The position numbers and the translations under genes were made by a program. A stretch of 64,000 bases of DNA from Agarilytica sp045430345 (GTDB lineage: Bacteria > Pseudomonadota > Gammaproteobacteria > Pseudomonadales > Cellvibrionaceae): NCBI GenBank assembly GCA_045430345.1, contig JAILXT010000004.1:186001-250000 (forward strand). The letters run 5' to 3'. Below, piece after piece: positions 26,987 to 36,361 of the stretch. Position 1 is the first letter of the stretch. Each line of letters begins with the position of its first letter. The notes beneath the pieces are model-generated. The model was not told the origin of the DNA and searched no databases. It was given only the letters and a program-made list of their open reading frames with translations.

Positions 26987-29713
26987 ATGTTAGGAAAAAT
27001 CTTTAAAGTCGTGTTCGGCTCTAAGAACGATCGCGAACTTAAGCGCATGCGCAAAGTCGTCGTCAAAATTAACGAACTAGAGAGCAGCTACGAAGGCTTG
27101 AATGATGAGGCGCTTATGCAAAAGACGGCAGAGTTTCGTCAGCGGCATGAGCAGGGTGAAAGCTTAGATCAGTTACTACCTGAAGCATTTGCAGCAGTAC
27201 GTGAAGCGAGTAAGCGTAAAATGGGAATGCGCCACTTTGATGTACAGATGCTCGGCGGGATGACCTTGCACGAAGGGCGTATTGCAGAAATGCGTACAGG
27301 TGAAGGTAAAACCCTGATGTCTACCTTGGCAGCGTACCTAAATGCTATCCCCGCTCAAGGTGTGCATATTGTTACGGTGAATGATTATCTAGCACGACGT
27401 GACGCGAACTGGATGCGTCCGCTTTATGATGCCTTGGGTTTAACGGTTGGTGTTGTTACGTCGTTGCAAGACAATGCCGAGAAGTTGGAGGCGTATACGG
27501 CGGATATTACCTACGGTACGAACAACGAATTTGGTTTTGATTTCCTGCGTGACAACATGGCGTTGCGCAAAGAAGACCGTATGCAGCGATCTTTAGCCTT
27601 TGCAGTGGTGGATGAGGTTGACTCGATTCTGATCGATGAGGCGAGAACACCCCTGATTATATCGGGTGCAGCGGAAGACAGTTCCGAGTTGTATCGTACG
27701 ATGAATAAAATCATTCCCTCTATGGTCGAGCAACCGCCGATCCCTGAAGGCGAGGATGAGGTAGAAATTACCGGGCATTACATGCTCGATGAAAAAGTTA
27801 GGTCAATTGAGTTGACAGAGCTTGGTCATCAGCTTGTAGAGGATTGGTTGATTAAAAATGGCATGTTGCAGGATAACGAAAGCTTATATTCTGCGGGTAA
27901 TCTTGGCCTCCTTCACCATGTTCACTCCGCTCTTAAAGCGCATAAGCTGTTCCATCGAGACGTAGAGTATATTTTACAAGATGGCCAGGTGGTATTGATT
28001 GATGAACATACTGGCCGAACCATGGCGGGGCGTCGTCTATCTGAAGGTTTGCATCAAGCGCTAGAGGCCAAAGAGGGGGTTTCGATCCAAGCAGAAAGCC
28101 AAACGCTTGCATCGACCACATTCCAGAACTATTTCCGTTTGTACGATAAATTGTCGGGTATGACGGGTACGGCAGATACAGAAGCGTTTGAATTTAAACA
28201 AATTTATAGTTTGGATGTTGTCATCATTCCGCCCAATAAAACAATCGCGCGAAAAGATTTAAACGATCTGGTTTATCTGAACGTTGAAGATAAATACGAC
28301 GCAATCATTGATGATATTAATGAGTTTCGCAAAAAGAATGCGCCGGTCTTAGTGGGTACAGCTTCTGTAGAAACGTCTGAAGCCATGTCAGCGCGTTTGA
28401 AAAAAGCCAATATTCAACATGAAGTGTTGAATGCAAAACAGCATGAGCGCGAAGCGGTCATTATTGAAGAAGCGGGTCGCCCTGGTGCCGTAACAATTGC
28501 GACTAATATGGCTGGTCGAGGAACGGATATTGTATTGGGCGGTAACTGGGAAGCGGAAGTTGCTGCGTTAAGTACGCCTACTGAAGAGCAAATTGAAGCG
28601 ATCAAAGCGGATTGGCAAAAACGCCATGCCTTGGTAATTGAGGCTGGCGGCCTGCATATTATTGGTACTGAACGGCACGAATCGCGACGTATTGATAACC
28701 AGTTACGTGGCCGTGCGGGTCGCCAGGGTGATCCCGGTTTGTCGCGCTTTTATCTTTCGCTTGAAGATAACCTCATGCGTATATTTGCTTCTGACCGCGT
28801 GCGTAACTTTATGCAAGCGCTCGGTATGGAAAAAGGCGAAGCGATTGAACACCGCATGGTCACGAATGCGATTGAAAAAGCGCAAAGAAAAGTTGAAGCA
28901 CGTAACTTCGATTATCGTAAGCAGTTGCTCGAATATGATGATGTTGCGAATAATCAGCGTACAGTGATTTATTCACAGCGCCGGGAGTTGCTTGAATTAG
29001 ATGATATCGAAAATGCGATCGCAGGTATGCGAGATGAGGTCATTGGTTCAGTCGTATCGAGCTTTATTCCACCTCAAAGTATCGAGGAACAATGGGATAT
29101 TCCCGGCTTAGAGCGAACGCTGGAAACAGAGTACGGCGTAAAAGTTACCGCGCAAGAATGGCTTGATAACGATGACAAACTTTATGAAGAGACGCTGCGA
29201 GAAAAAATCGTCGCCACTTGCGATGAACATTATGTGTCGAAAGTTGAGCGAATTGGGCCGATTATTCGTACCTTAGAAAAACAGGTCATGTTGCAAGTAC
29301 TTGATACCTTGTGGAAAGAGCATCTGCAAAATATGGATTATTTGCGACAAGGTATCGGGTTGCGTGCGTACGCGCAGCGTAATCCTAAGCAGGAATATAA
29401 GAAAGAGTCTTTTGAATTATTCCAAACCTTGCTGGACAATCTGAAGCATGAAGTGACACGTATTCTTTTCCGTGTTGAGCCGATGTCGGAAGAGGAAATG
29501 GAAGAGGTTGATCGTCGTCGAAGAGAAGCGGCGGAAAAACAAAAACTAAAATTACAGCACGATGATGTATCTCAGTTAGAATCAGAAGAACGAGATGATA
29601 CGGTTAATACTGAAAAACCTTATGTCCGTTCAGGTAAAAAGGTTGGACGAAACGATCCCTGTCCTTGTGGCTCAGGTAAGAAGTTTAAAAGTTGTCATGG
29701 TAAATTAACCTAG
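26987..29713 (+). CDS. secA: Preprotein translocase ATPase SecA
   Basis: The motor that pushes unfolded preproteins through SecYEG. The 908-aa protein has Walker A TGEGKT (104-109), VVDEVDSILIDEARTPLIISG as the DEAD-like region, the LAGRGTDIVLGG-type motif (MAGRGTDIVLGG) and NQLRGRAGRQGDPGLSRFYLS in the second ATPase domain. The C-terminal zinc-binding tail CPCGSGKKFKSCHG, used for SecB and lipid binding, is intact. No secM is seen upstream. Confidence 0.98.
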   Translation: MLGKIFKVVFGSKNDRELKRMRKVVVKINELESSYEGLNDEALMQKTAEFRQRHEQGESLDQLLPEAFAAVREASKRKMGMRHFDVQMLGGMTLHEGRIAEMRTGEGKTLMSTLAAYLNAIPAQGVHIVTVNDYLARRDANWMRPLYDALGLTVGVVTSLQDNAEKLEAYTADITYGTNNEFGFDFLRDNMALRKEDRMQRSLAFAVVDEVDSILIDEARTPLIISGAAEDSSELYRTMNKIIPSMVEQPPIPEGEDEVEITGHYMLDEKVRSIELTELGHQLVEDWLIKNGMLQDNESLYSAGNLGLLHHVHSALKAHKLFHRDVEYILQDGQVVLIDEHTGRTMAGRRLSEGLHQALEAKEGVSIQAESQTLASTTFQNYFRLYDKLSGMTGTADTEAFEFKQIYSLDVVIIPPNKTIARKDLNDLVYLNVEDKYDAIIDDINEFRKKNAPVLVGTASVETSEAMSARLKKANIQHEVLNAKQHEREAVIIEEAGRPGAVTIATNMAGRGTDIVLGGNWEAEVAALSTPTEEQIEAIKADWQKRHALVIEAGGLHIIGTERHESRRIDNQLRGRAGRQGDPGLSRFYLSLEDNLMRIFASDRVRNFMQALGMEKGEAIEHRMVTNAIEKAQRKVEARNFDYRKQLLEYDDVANNQRTVIYSQRRELLELDDIENAIAGMRDEVIGSVVSSFIPPQSIEEQWDIPGLERTLETEYGVKVTAQEWLDNDDKLYEETLREKIVATCDEHYVSKVERIGPIIRTLEKQVMLQVLDTLWKEHLQNMDYLRQGIGLRAYAQRNPKQEYKKESFELFQTLLDNLKHEVTRILFRVEPMSEEEMEEVDRRRREAAEKQKLKLQHDDVSQLESEERDDTVNTEKPYVRSGKKVGRNDPCPCGSGKKFKSCHGKLT

Positions 29714-29739
29714 AAAGTGAAAATTAGGAAAATAGAGTA

Positions 29740-30960
29740 ATGGCCGTTGGTGAAGAGTATTGGCAAGATCTCCCCGCGATTAAGGGGTTAAAGCTCGGTG
29801 TAGCGAAGGCGGGGATTAAATATCCGGATAGGACCGATCTCGCGGTCATACTTTTATGTGATGGCGCGACAGTGGCTGGCGTATTTACTCAGAATGCTTA
29901 TGCCGCTGCGCCAGTGGATATTTGCCGGCAACATTTGTCTTCGGGGGATGTTCGTGCGTTAGTTGTTAACTCCGGAAATGCCAACGCTTGTACCGGGGAG
30001 GCCGGAGCCCAAGCCGCGCTTCAATCATGCGAGGCACTTGCAAAGTTAATAAGCTCTTCAGCCCAAGAGGTTCTGCCATTCTCTACCGGTGTCATCGGTG
30101 AGCTTTTGCCGATTGATAAAATAACGTTAGCCATACCCGACGCCGTAGCTGATGCGAGTGAGAGTCAGTGGAGTGATTTCGCAAAAGCGATTATGACGAC
30201 GGATACACGTCCAAAAGGTGCATCCGCTAGTTTTGAATGGGACGGGAGTACTATTCATGTCAGTGGTGTTGCCAAAGGTTCAGGAATGATTAACCCGAAT
30301 ATGGCGACGATGCTTGCATATGTCGCCACGGATGCGGGAATGAGCTTAGAGCTTTTGAGCGAACTCTCAGTGCTTTCTGCAAATAAGTCATTTAACCGAA
30401 TTACCATTGATGGTGATACATCGACAAACGATTCTTCGATATTAATTGCAACGGGTGCTGCTTCTACCCCAAAAATCACTGACAAAAATGACGCTTTATA
30501 CAAAAAGTTAGCGGCAGCGGTGATAGAGGTCAATCAGTCCTTGGCGCAGCAAATTGTAGAAGATGGCGAAGGCGCAACTAAGTTTGTGACTGTGGACGTT
30601 GGTGGTGGTGAGAATGAGAAAGAGTGTTTTGATGTTGCGTACGCTATCGCGCATTCGCCATTGGTAAAAACTGCGATGTTTGCTGCAGACCCTAATTGGG
30701 GGCGTATTGTTGCGGCGATCGGATATGCGGGCGTTGAATCTCTTGATGCGAACAAGGTCCGTGTTTGGCTGGATGACGTGACTATTGTTGAGCATGGCGG
30801 AAAAGCCGCTAGTTACAAAGAAGAAGACGGTCAGCGTGTGTTTGATCAGGAGCGATTTACGATTAAGGTGGATCTTGGTCGTGGTGATGCCGCTGAGCTG
30901 TTATGGACGACGGATCTGTCTCATGAATATATTCGTATTAATGCGGAATATCGTAGCTAA
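29740..30960 (+). CDS. argJ: Bifunctional ornithine acetyltransferase / N-acetylglutamate synthase
   Basis: ArgJ recycles the acetyl group from N-acetylornithine to glutamate, closing the cyclic arginine pathway. The 406-aa precursor should cleave itself between A189 and T190 within KGSGMINPNMATMLAY, making T190 the catalytic nucleophile of the beta chain. VVNSGNANACTG and AADPNWGRI are conserved. It is 26 nt after secA and 24 nt before mutT. Whether it also has the synthase activity cannot be read from sequence alone. Confidence 0.95.
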   Translation: MAVGEEYWQDLPAIKGLKLGVAKAGIKYPDRTDLAVILLCDGATVAGVFTQNAYAAAPVDICRQHLSSGDVRALVVNSGNANACTGEAGAQAALQSCEALAKLISSSAQEVLPFSTGVIGELLPIDKITLAIPDAVADASESQWSDFAKAIMTTDTRPKGASASFEWDGSTIHVSGVAKGSGMINPNMATMLAYVATDAGMSLELLSELSVLSANKSFNRITIDGDTSTNDSSILIATGAASTPKITDKNDALYKKLAAAVIEVNQSLAQQIVEDGEGATKFVTVDVGGGENEKECFDVAYAIAHSPLVKTAMFAADPNWGRIVAAIGYAGVESLDANKVRVWLDDVTIVEHGGKAASYKEEDGQRVFDQERFTIKVDLGRGDAAELLWTTDLSHEYIRINAEYRS

Positions 30961-30984
30961 CATTAACGGGCTCTAGATTTTTTC

Positions 30985-31398
30985 ATGTCATTTATTCATG
31001 TTGCTGTCGGTGTCATCGTTAACCACAAAAACGAAATTTGTATTTCACTCCGCAAGAAGGGGCAGCATTTAGCGGGTTTTTGGGAATTTCCTGGAGGAAA
31101 AATCGAGCCAGATGAAAGTGTTTTTCAGGCGCTAAAGCGAGAGCTATATGAGGAGTTAGGGTTGAATGTGATAAGTTCGACCCCGCTGAAGATTATTAAT
31201 TTCGAATACCCTGAAAAGCAGGTCTGCTTGGAGGTGCACACTGTCTCCGAGTTTACTGGCGATGCAATAGGTAAAGAGCAGCAGGAAATTTGTTGGGTAT
31301 CGCCGCAGAACTTAAATCAATATCCCTTCCCTGAGGCAAATAAAGCGATTCTTGACGCTATTCTTCGGGCGGAAGAAGGTCTTCACTCCACGCGTTAG
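30985..31398 (+). CDS. mutT: 8-oxo-dGTP diphosphatase MutT
   Basis: A 137-aa Nudix hydrolase that removes oxidised dGTP from the nucleotide pool. The Nudix box GGKIEPDESVFQALKRELYEELGL fits GX5EX7REUXEEXGU exactly. The N-terminus FIHVAVGVIVNHKNEICISLRKKGQHLAGFWEFPGGK is typical of MutT. Pseudomonas has, as I recall, a longer version at this place fused to a ThiE-like domain; here the protein ends after the Nudix domain. Its last 41 bases overlap the end of yacG on the other strand. Confidence 0.92.
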   Translation: MSFIHVAVGVIVNHKNEICISLRKKGQHLAGFWEFPGGKIEPDESVFQALKRELYEELGLNVISSTPLKIINFEYPEKQVCLEVHTVSEFTGDAIGKEQQEICWVSPQNLNQYPFPEANKAILDAILRAEEGLHSTR

Positions 31399-31561
31399 AT
31401 TCGTCTTGGTTTTCGGGTAATTTGTAGCTTTCCGTTGCCCACTCTCCAAAATCAATATCTCGGCAGCGCTTTGAGCAGAATGGTCGAAAGGTTGAAGCTT
31501 CGACCATTAGTACTTCTTTTTTGCATGTAGGGCAGTTTACCGAAAGCGTTTTAACTGTCAT
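31358..31561 (-). CDS. yacG: DNA gyrase inhibitor YacG
   Basis: A 67-aa zinc protein with CPTC (10-13) and CSKRC (29-33) as ligands, followed by the usual ID-FGEWATESYKLP segment. In E. coli YacG binds GyrB and inhibits gyrase. It is encoded next to coaE, 17 nt after it, as in many gammaproteobacteria. The 3' end overlaps mutT by 41 bp in a tail-to-tail arrangement. Confidence 0.93.
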   Translation of the reverse strand: MTVKTLSVNCPTCKKEVLMVEASTFRPFCSKRCRDIDFGEWATESYKLPENQDESNAWSEDLLPPEE

Positions 31562-31578
31562 GGGGGGAATATCAGCCT

Positions 31579-32172
31579 TTATTTGGAGAGCGTTAAGTAG
31601 GTTTCGTGTAAGCGCTTAACTTGTTCAAGTGTATGCGACTTCTCGTGCGAGTTATCAATAATATCATCCGCTCTATCCAAACGCTCTTGCCTTGATAGTT
31701 GTGCCGCAATTGTGCGTTGAATCTGGGATTCATCCACGCCATCTCGTAGGAGAGTGCGAGAGACTTGGGCGGCCTCTGGGACATCGACGACAAGCACTCT
31801 ATCCACGAGATGTATATCGGGAGATTCTATTAATAGCGGGCTGGATAGTATAACGTAGGGGCTTGTTGCGCTTTGAACCTGTTGTTCAGTTTGTTGGCGA
31901 ATAACTGGATGCATAAGTGACTCCAGCCAGCGCTTTTCTGAATCGTCCTGGAAAATAATGTCTCTTAATCTTTTTCTGTCGAGCGTTCCGTCTTGATCTA
32001 GAATCGTCTTGCCATATCGTTTTTCAATCTCTTTTAAACAGTGCGACCCAGGTTTCACGATGTCTCTGGCAATTACATCTGTATCGACAATTGTGATACC
32101 GAGCGCTTTAAATGCATCAGATACCGTCGTTTTTCCTGAACTGATTCCGCCAGTTAAGCCGATACAACGCAT
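31579..32172 (-). CDS. coaE: Dephospho-CoA kinase
   Basis: CoaE phosphorylates dephospho-CoA in the last step of CoA synthesis. The 197-aa P-loop kinase starts MRCIGLTGGISSGKTTVSDAF. VDTDVIARDIV, HPVIRQQTEQQV, SSPLLIE and VVDVPEAAQVSRTLLRDG follow the family pattern. The gene is part of the pilB-pilC-pilD-coaE-yacG unit, 33 nt after pilD. Confidence 0.95.
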   Translation of the reverse strand: MRCIGLTGGISSGKTTVSDAFKALGITIVDTDVIARDIVKPGSHCLKEIEKRYGKTILDQDGTLDRKRLRDIIFQDDSEKRWLESLMHPVIRQQTEQQVQSATSPYVILSSPLLIESPDIHLVDRVLVVDVPEAAQVSRTLLRDGVDESQIQRTIAAQLSRQERLDRADDIIDNSHEKSHTLEQVKRLHETYLTLSK

Positions 32173-32205
32173 TATTTAAATTCTCAGAGGCAGGAGGTGT
32201 GGGGG

Positions 32206-33108
32206 TTAACGGATATTGAATATATGGAAATATTGCTGAGTGAGTATATCGCCCCAGAAAAAAACGATCCAACCGGCGATAGCAAGGTATGGCCCAAAGG
32301 GAATCGGTTTGTTCTTATCCTTCCCAAAAATTAAGATACCCGCAATACCAATTACCGCACCGACAAAAGACGACATCACAATAATAAGCGGTAGTGCCTG
32401 CCAACCCATCCAAGCACCCAGCGCGGCTAGTAGCTTAAAATCGCCAAAGCCCATACCTTCTTTCTTTGCGATTAACTTAAACAGCCAGTAAACACTCCAT
32501 AAAGACAAATATCCAGCAACCGCGCCAATGACGGCACTTTGTAAATCAGTAAACGTACCACTGATATTTACCAAGATACCCAGCCACATCAACGGCAGGG
32601 TAATATCATCTGGTAATAATTGGTGGTCCACATCGATCATTGTCAGGGCTATCAATGACCACGTAAATATAAGTACTAACCCAGCTTCTAATGTTAGATC
32701 GTATTGTGATACGACAAATACAGTGAGCAAGCCCGTGATCAACTCTATGATTGGGTAACGAATACTTATTTTTTCATGGCAGCTATGGCACTTTCCCTTT
32801 AGGAGAAAAATGTAGCTAATGACGGGGATATTGTGCCAGGGTTTTACCTCTGCTTTACATTTTGGGCAGTGAGAAGCGGGGAAGGCTATGTTAAATGTTT
32901 CTTCTTTTTTATTGTTTTTTTCTAACTCTTTTAAGAACTTCTTGTCAAAATTTCCGTATTCACTAAACACCTCGCTAGCCATTTTTAACCAATCGTTAAT
33001 AAGGTGGATGGGGAGGCGGTATATGACGACGTTTAGGAAGCTGCCGACGAGTAGGCCTATAGTGAGAGCTGCAAGTGTTTCAAAGCCGCTGAGTGTATCA
33101 ACATTCAT
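32206..33108 (-). CDS. pilD: Prepilin peptidase / N-methyltransferase PilD
   Basis: PilD cuts the leader of type IV prepilins and methylates the new N-terminal phenylalanine. The 300-aa inner-membrane protein has an N-terminal membrane segment (GLLVGSFLNVVIYRLP), a cytoplasmic zinc loop with two CxxC pairs (CPKCKAEVKPWHNIPVISY and CHSCHEKI) and about six more membrane segments. The catalytic aspartates are expected in MTMIDVDHQLLPD and GFGDFKLLAALG. It lies 3 nt after pilC. Confidence 0.96.
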   Translation of the reverse strand: MNVDTLSGFETLAALTIGLLVGSFLNVVIYRLPIHLINDWLKMASEVFSEYGNFDKKFLKELEKNNKKEETFNIAFPASHCPKCKAEVKPWHNIPVISYIFLLKGKCHSCHEKISIRYPIIELITGLLTVFVVSQYDLTLEAGLVLIFTWSLIALTMIDVDHQLLPDDITLPLMWLGILVNISGTFTDLQSAVIGAVAGYLSLWSVYWLFKLIAKKEGMGFGDFKLLAALGAWMGWQALPLIIVMSSFVGAVIGIAGILIFGKDKNKPIPFGPYLAIAGWIVFFWGDILTQQYFHIFNIR

Positions 33109-33111
33109 GTT

Positions 33112-34326
33112 TTATGTTACTTGCCCTATTTGGAAAATAGGAAGGTACATGGCAATCATTAATCCCCCAACTAAGACACCTAATACCGACATTATCAAAG
33201 GTTCTAAAAGTGACGTTAAGCTGTCTACTAAGTTGTCAACGGCCTCTTCATAATAATTTGCGGCTTTATCTAGCATCTCGTCTAAGGCGCCAGACTCTTC
33301 GCCTATTGCTGTCATTTGTACCAATAAGGCGGGAAACTTTTTTGTTCTCTCAACAGCTACATTTAACTGAGTCCCAGCTGAGACTTCCTCGCGAATTTTT
33401 AACGCAGCGCTTTCAAAATGTATGTTCCCGGTTGAGCCGGCGACAGATTCAAGGGCGTCGATAAGGGGGACGCCCGCAGCAAACGTTGTAGAAAGAGTCC
33501 TGGCGAATCTAGCGCAAATAGATTGATACACAATATCTCCTACCACAGGGATCTTTAATACAATCTTATCCACGGCGCTTCTTACTGCGAAGCTTTTTTC
33601 TTTGAGCTTACCGAATCCCAGGGCGAAGCCCACAATTCCGAATAGTGCGATCCACCAATATTCTTGAGCCAATTCAGATAAGTTGAGAACAAATAGAGTA
33701 AAGGCGGGAAGTTCAGCACCAAAAGAGCTAAAAGTTTCAGCGAACTGAGGTACGACTTTTACGAGTAAAATGCCTGTAACGACCAATGCGACAATGACGA
33801 CTGCGACAGGGTAGGTCATAGCTTTTTTAATCTTGGCCTTTAACTGTTCGGTTTTCTCTTTGTAGATAGCTATCCTATCAAGCATAGTTTCGAGTGCGCC
33901 AGACTGTTCTCCTGACTCCACCAAGTTACAGAGTAAATCATCAAAATATTTGGGCTTTTTACGTAAAGATGCTGCAAATCCCCCTCCTGCGGCGACGTCT
34001 TCTTTGATCGATTTGATCAAATCCTTCATGTTTGGGTTTTCTGACCCGTCAGCGACAATTTCGAAACTTTGCACCAGAGGGACGCCTGCCTTCATCATTG
34101 TTGCCATTTGGCGCGTAAACACCGCGATATCCAAGGGCTTTATCTTTTTTCCCTTGCCTCCCCCAAATAGGGGCTTAGGTTTTTTTTTCACGCCAGTTGC
34201 GCGAACACCTTGTTTAATCAGTTGGGCTTTCGCTAAAGCGGCGCTGGTGCTAGAAATTTCTCCATCGATCTTGTTACCTTTTTTATCGACGCCTTTATAT
34301 ACAAATACTTCTGAGGTGGCTGCCAT
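33112..34326 (-). CDS. pilC: Type IV pilus inner-membrane platform protein PilC
   Basis: PilC is the polytopic GspF-family platform that links the PilB motor to pilin assembly. The 404-aa protein has two homologous cytoplasmic domains (about 65-190 and 270-390), each starting with a FTRQMATMMKAGVPLVQS-like motif (the second reads FARTLSTTFAAGVPLIDALE), and three membrane segments. It lies 3 nt after pilB, so translation is probably coupled. Confidence 0.96.
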   Translation of the reverse strand: MAATSEVFVYKGVDKKGNKIDGEISSTSAALAKAQLIKQGVRATGVKKKPKPLFGGGKGKKIKPLDIAVFTRQMATMMKAGVPLVQSFEIVADGSENPNMKDLIKSIKEDVAAGGGFAASLRKKPKYFDDLLCNLVESGEQSGALETMLDRIAIYKEKTEQLKAKIKKAMTYPVAVVIVALVVTGILLVKVVPQFAETFSSFGAELPAFTLFVLNLSELAQEYWWIALFGIVGFALGFGKLKEKSFAVRSAVDKIVLKIPVVGDIVYQSICARFARTLSTTFAAGVPLIDALESVAGSTGNIHFESAALKIREEVSAGTQLNVAVERTKKFPALLVQMTAIGEESGALDEMLDKAANYYEEAVDNLVDSLTSLLEPLIMSVLGVLVGGLMIAMYLPIFQIGQVT

Positions 34327-34329
34327 GGA

Positions 34330-36039
34330 TTAATCCTTCGTTACTCTGTTGGCCTCTTCGAGGCTGGTGACACCTATGGATGCTTTGCGCAAAGCGGAAA
34401 CTCGTAAGTTGTTAAACCCCGCTTCGTGAGCAGCTTCCGCGATTTGGATTGCATTACCGCCTTCCATAATAATCTTTGATATCTTGGGAGTGATTCGAAC
34501 AACTTCGTATACTCCGACACGCCCCTTATAGCCTTCATTGCACTTGTCGCACCCGGTCGGGTGAAAAAGGGTGATTTCTTCTCGAGGGATGCCAGTGTTA
34601 TCAAAGCCTTCTTCCGTGAGCACTTCATCAGGGATATCTTCAGCAGGTTTTTTACATACAGGGCATAGTCTTCGTGCTAGTCTTTGGGCGATAATAAGGC
34701 TGACTGTAGTTGCGACATTGAACGTAGGGACTCCCATGTTCATTAGCCGCGTTAGCGTTTCTGGGGCGCTGTTGGTATGCAGCGTGGAAAGGACTAAATG
34801 CCCGGTTTGCGCGGCTTTGATACCTATTTCAGCTGTTTCTAAATCTCGAATTTCTCCGACCATCACAATATCAGGGTCTTGACGAAGAAATGAGCGAAGG
34901 GCTGTCGCGAAAGTTAAGCCTACCTTGGTATTAACGTTTACCTGGTTGATCCCTTCTAGGTTAATTTCCACGGGGTCTTCTGCCGTAGATATATTGCGTT
35001 CGACAGTATTCAGGATATTGAGCCCGGTATAAAGTGATACTGTTTTTCCTGACCCGGTGGGGCCAGTGACAAGTATCATGCCTTGAGGTTGTTCCAAGGC
35101 ATCCATAAACAACTTTTTTTGATCGTCTTCATACCCGAGAGCATCGATTCCTAGCTTAGCGCTTGAGGGGTCTAAAATACGGAGGACGACTTTTTCACCA
35201 AAGAGCGTGGGCAGGGTGTTTACCCGAAAGTCGATCGCTCGGGTCTTGGATATTTTCATCTTGATTCGACCGTCTTGGGGGACTCTTCGTTCTGAAATAT
35301 CCATCTGAGACATGACTTTCAATCGCGCAGCTAACTTCCCTGATAAGTTTATCGGAGGGCGAGCCATCTCTTTCAGTATGCCATCTGTACGAAATCGGAC
35401 TCTATAGGCTTTTTCGTAAGGTTCAAAGTGGATGTCTGATGCGCCAGATTTAATTGCATCTAGCAGGACCTTGTTTACGAATCTGACGATAGGGGCTTCA
35501 TCTATTTCGGAGTCGTCTCTATCGGGAGCATCTTCGCTGACGGCCTCTACATCCAGATCGTCCAGCCCATCTTCATCTAAGCCTCCTAACGTATCCCCGA
35601 TACTTTCTTCTTCTGCATTGAGATATAGCTCGACCGCAGTTTGCAACTTATCCGCATGGGTCAGTAATGCTTCCGTTGTGAGCCCAGTATTAAATTTGAT
35701 TTCATCGAGGGCGTGGAGATTGGTTGGGTCAGAAACAGCAATGTAGAGCCGATTACCTCTTTTAAATACGGGGATAACATGGTGTTTTTGGATTAGTTTG
35801 ACATCAACAATACCTTTTGGGAGTGATTCTGTATTTATAGCTTGAAGGTCAAGAATAGGAGTACCAAACTCTTCTGAGGCAGCATTAGCGATGATGTTAG
35901 CGTCTAAATTATTTTTTGTGACTAAATGCAAAGGAAGAGGGGTGTTATCTTTCTTGCATATTTCCATAGCGTGCAGGGCATCCTCCTCAGAAAGGAGGTT
36001 GTCTCTCACGAGTCGCCTAGCTAGCCCGCTTACAATCAT
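34330..36039 (-). CDS. pilB: Type IV pilus extension ATPase PilB
   Basis: The hexameric ATPase that drives pilus extension. The 569-aa protein has an N-terminal MshEN/GspE-N type domain (about 1-150), a Walker A motif GPTGSGKTVSLYT near residue 330, an aspartate box with EDPVEINLEGINQV and a Walker B region (DPDIVMVGEIRDLETAEI). The CPVCKKP and CDKC pairs form the zinc site typical of PilB. The N-terminal stretch SGLARRLVRDNLLSEEDA resembles a degenerate MshEN c-di-GMP motif, so nucleotide control is possible but unproven. Confidence 0.96.
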   Translation of the reverse strand: MIVSGLARRLVRDNLLSEEDALHAMEICKKDNTPLPLHLVTKNNLDANIIANAASEEFGTPILDLQAINTESLPKGIVDVKLIQKHHVIPVFKRGNRLYIAVSDPTNLHALDEIKFNTGLTTEALLTHADKLQTAVELYLNAEEESIGDTLGGLDEDGLDDLDVEAVSEDAPDRDDSEIDEAPIVRFVNKVLLDAIKSGASDIHFEPYEKAYRVRFRTDGILKEMARPPINLSGKLAARLKVMSQMDISERRVPQDGRIKMKISKTRAIDFRVNTLPTLFGEKVVLRILDPSSAKLGIDALGYEDDQKKLFMDALEQPQGMILVTGPTGSGKTVSLYTGLNILNTVERNISTAEDPVEINLEGINQVNVNTKVGLTFATALRSFLRQDPDIVMVGEIRDLETAEIGIKAAQTGHLVLSTLHTNSAPETLTRLMNMGVPTFNVATTVSLIIAQRLARRLCPVCKKPAEDIPDEVLTEEGFDNTGIPREEITLFHPTGCDKCNEGYKGRVGVYEVVRITPKISKIIMEGGNAIQIAEAAHEAGFNNLRVSALRKASIGVTSLEEANRVTKD

Positions 36040-36160
36040 TCTGTTAGCTCATTTTGATTCATTTATTCAACCTTAACTCTAGCATTTCCATTAAAAAATC
36101 GCAGTAAGACCATGAAGTATTTAAAGATTTCTTATAGAGACGCAGTATTGTAAGTGTGAT

Positions 36161-36207
36161 TGTGACAATTATTGCAAAATATGATCAGCCTGTGACAAAA
36201 AATGTCA
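36161..36207 (+). promoter_or_regulatory. Candidate PilR enhancer sites
   Basis: TGTGACA occurs at 36161-36167 and 36191-36197, and the second copy is part of the perfect palindrome TGACAAAAAATGTCA (36193-36207). This lies about 115-160 nt before the predicted sigma-54 start site, the usual distance for an enhancer. PilR of P. aeruginosa binds TGTC-containing repeats upstream of pilA. Binding here is inference. Confidence 0.45.
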
Positions 36208-36294
36208 GAATGGAGTGCGATAAATTTTGAAATGTTGTGTTAGATAGTGATCATGTCGTTGATTAGCACCGCTTTCGGAGGGTATATATACGAT

Positions 36295-36310
36295 TGGCAC
36301 GATCGTCGCT
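36295..36310 (+). promoter_or_regulatory. Sigma-54 (RpoN) promoter of pilA
   Basis: TGGCACGATCGTCGCT has the GG-N10-GC spacing of RpoN promoters and differs from TGGCAC-N5-TTGCT at one position. Transcription would start near 36321, about 40 nt before the pilA ATG. It agrees with the known RpoN/PilSR control of pilA in Pseudomonas. Confidence 0.75.
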
Positions 36311-36361
36311 TATATATAATTCGTAAGCTTGAATTACTAAAATTCCTTTGGAGAATATGAC

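Larger units (their letters stand above)
36040..36361. other. Divergent pilB-pilA regulatory region
   Basis: 322 bases between the divergent pilB and pilA starts. It holds TGACA-type repeats (36161-36207) and a sigma-54-type promoter (36295-36310). No ORF. Confidence 0.7.
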
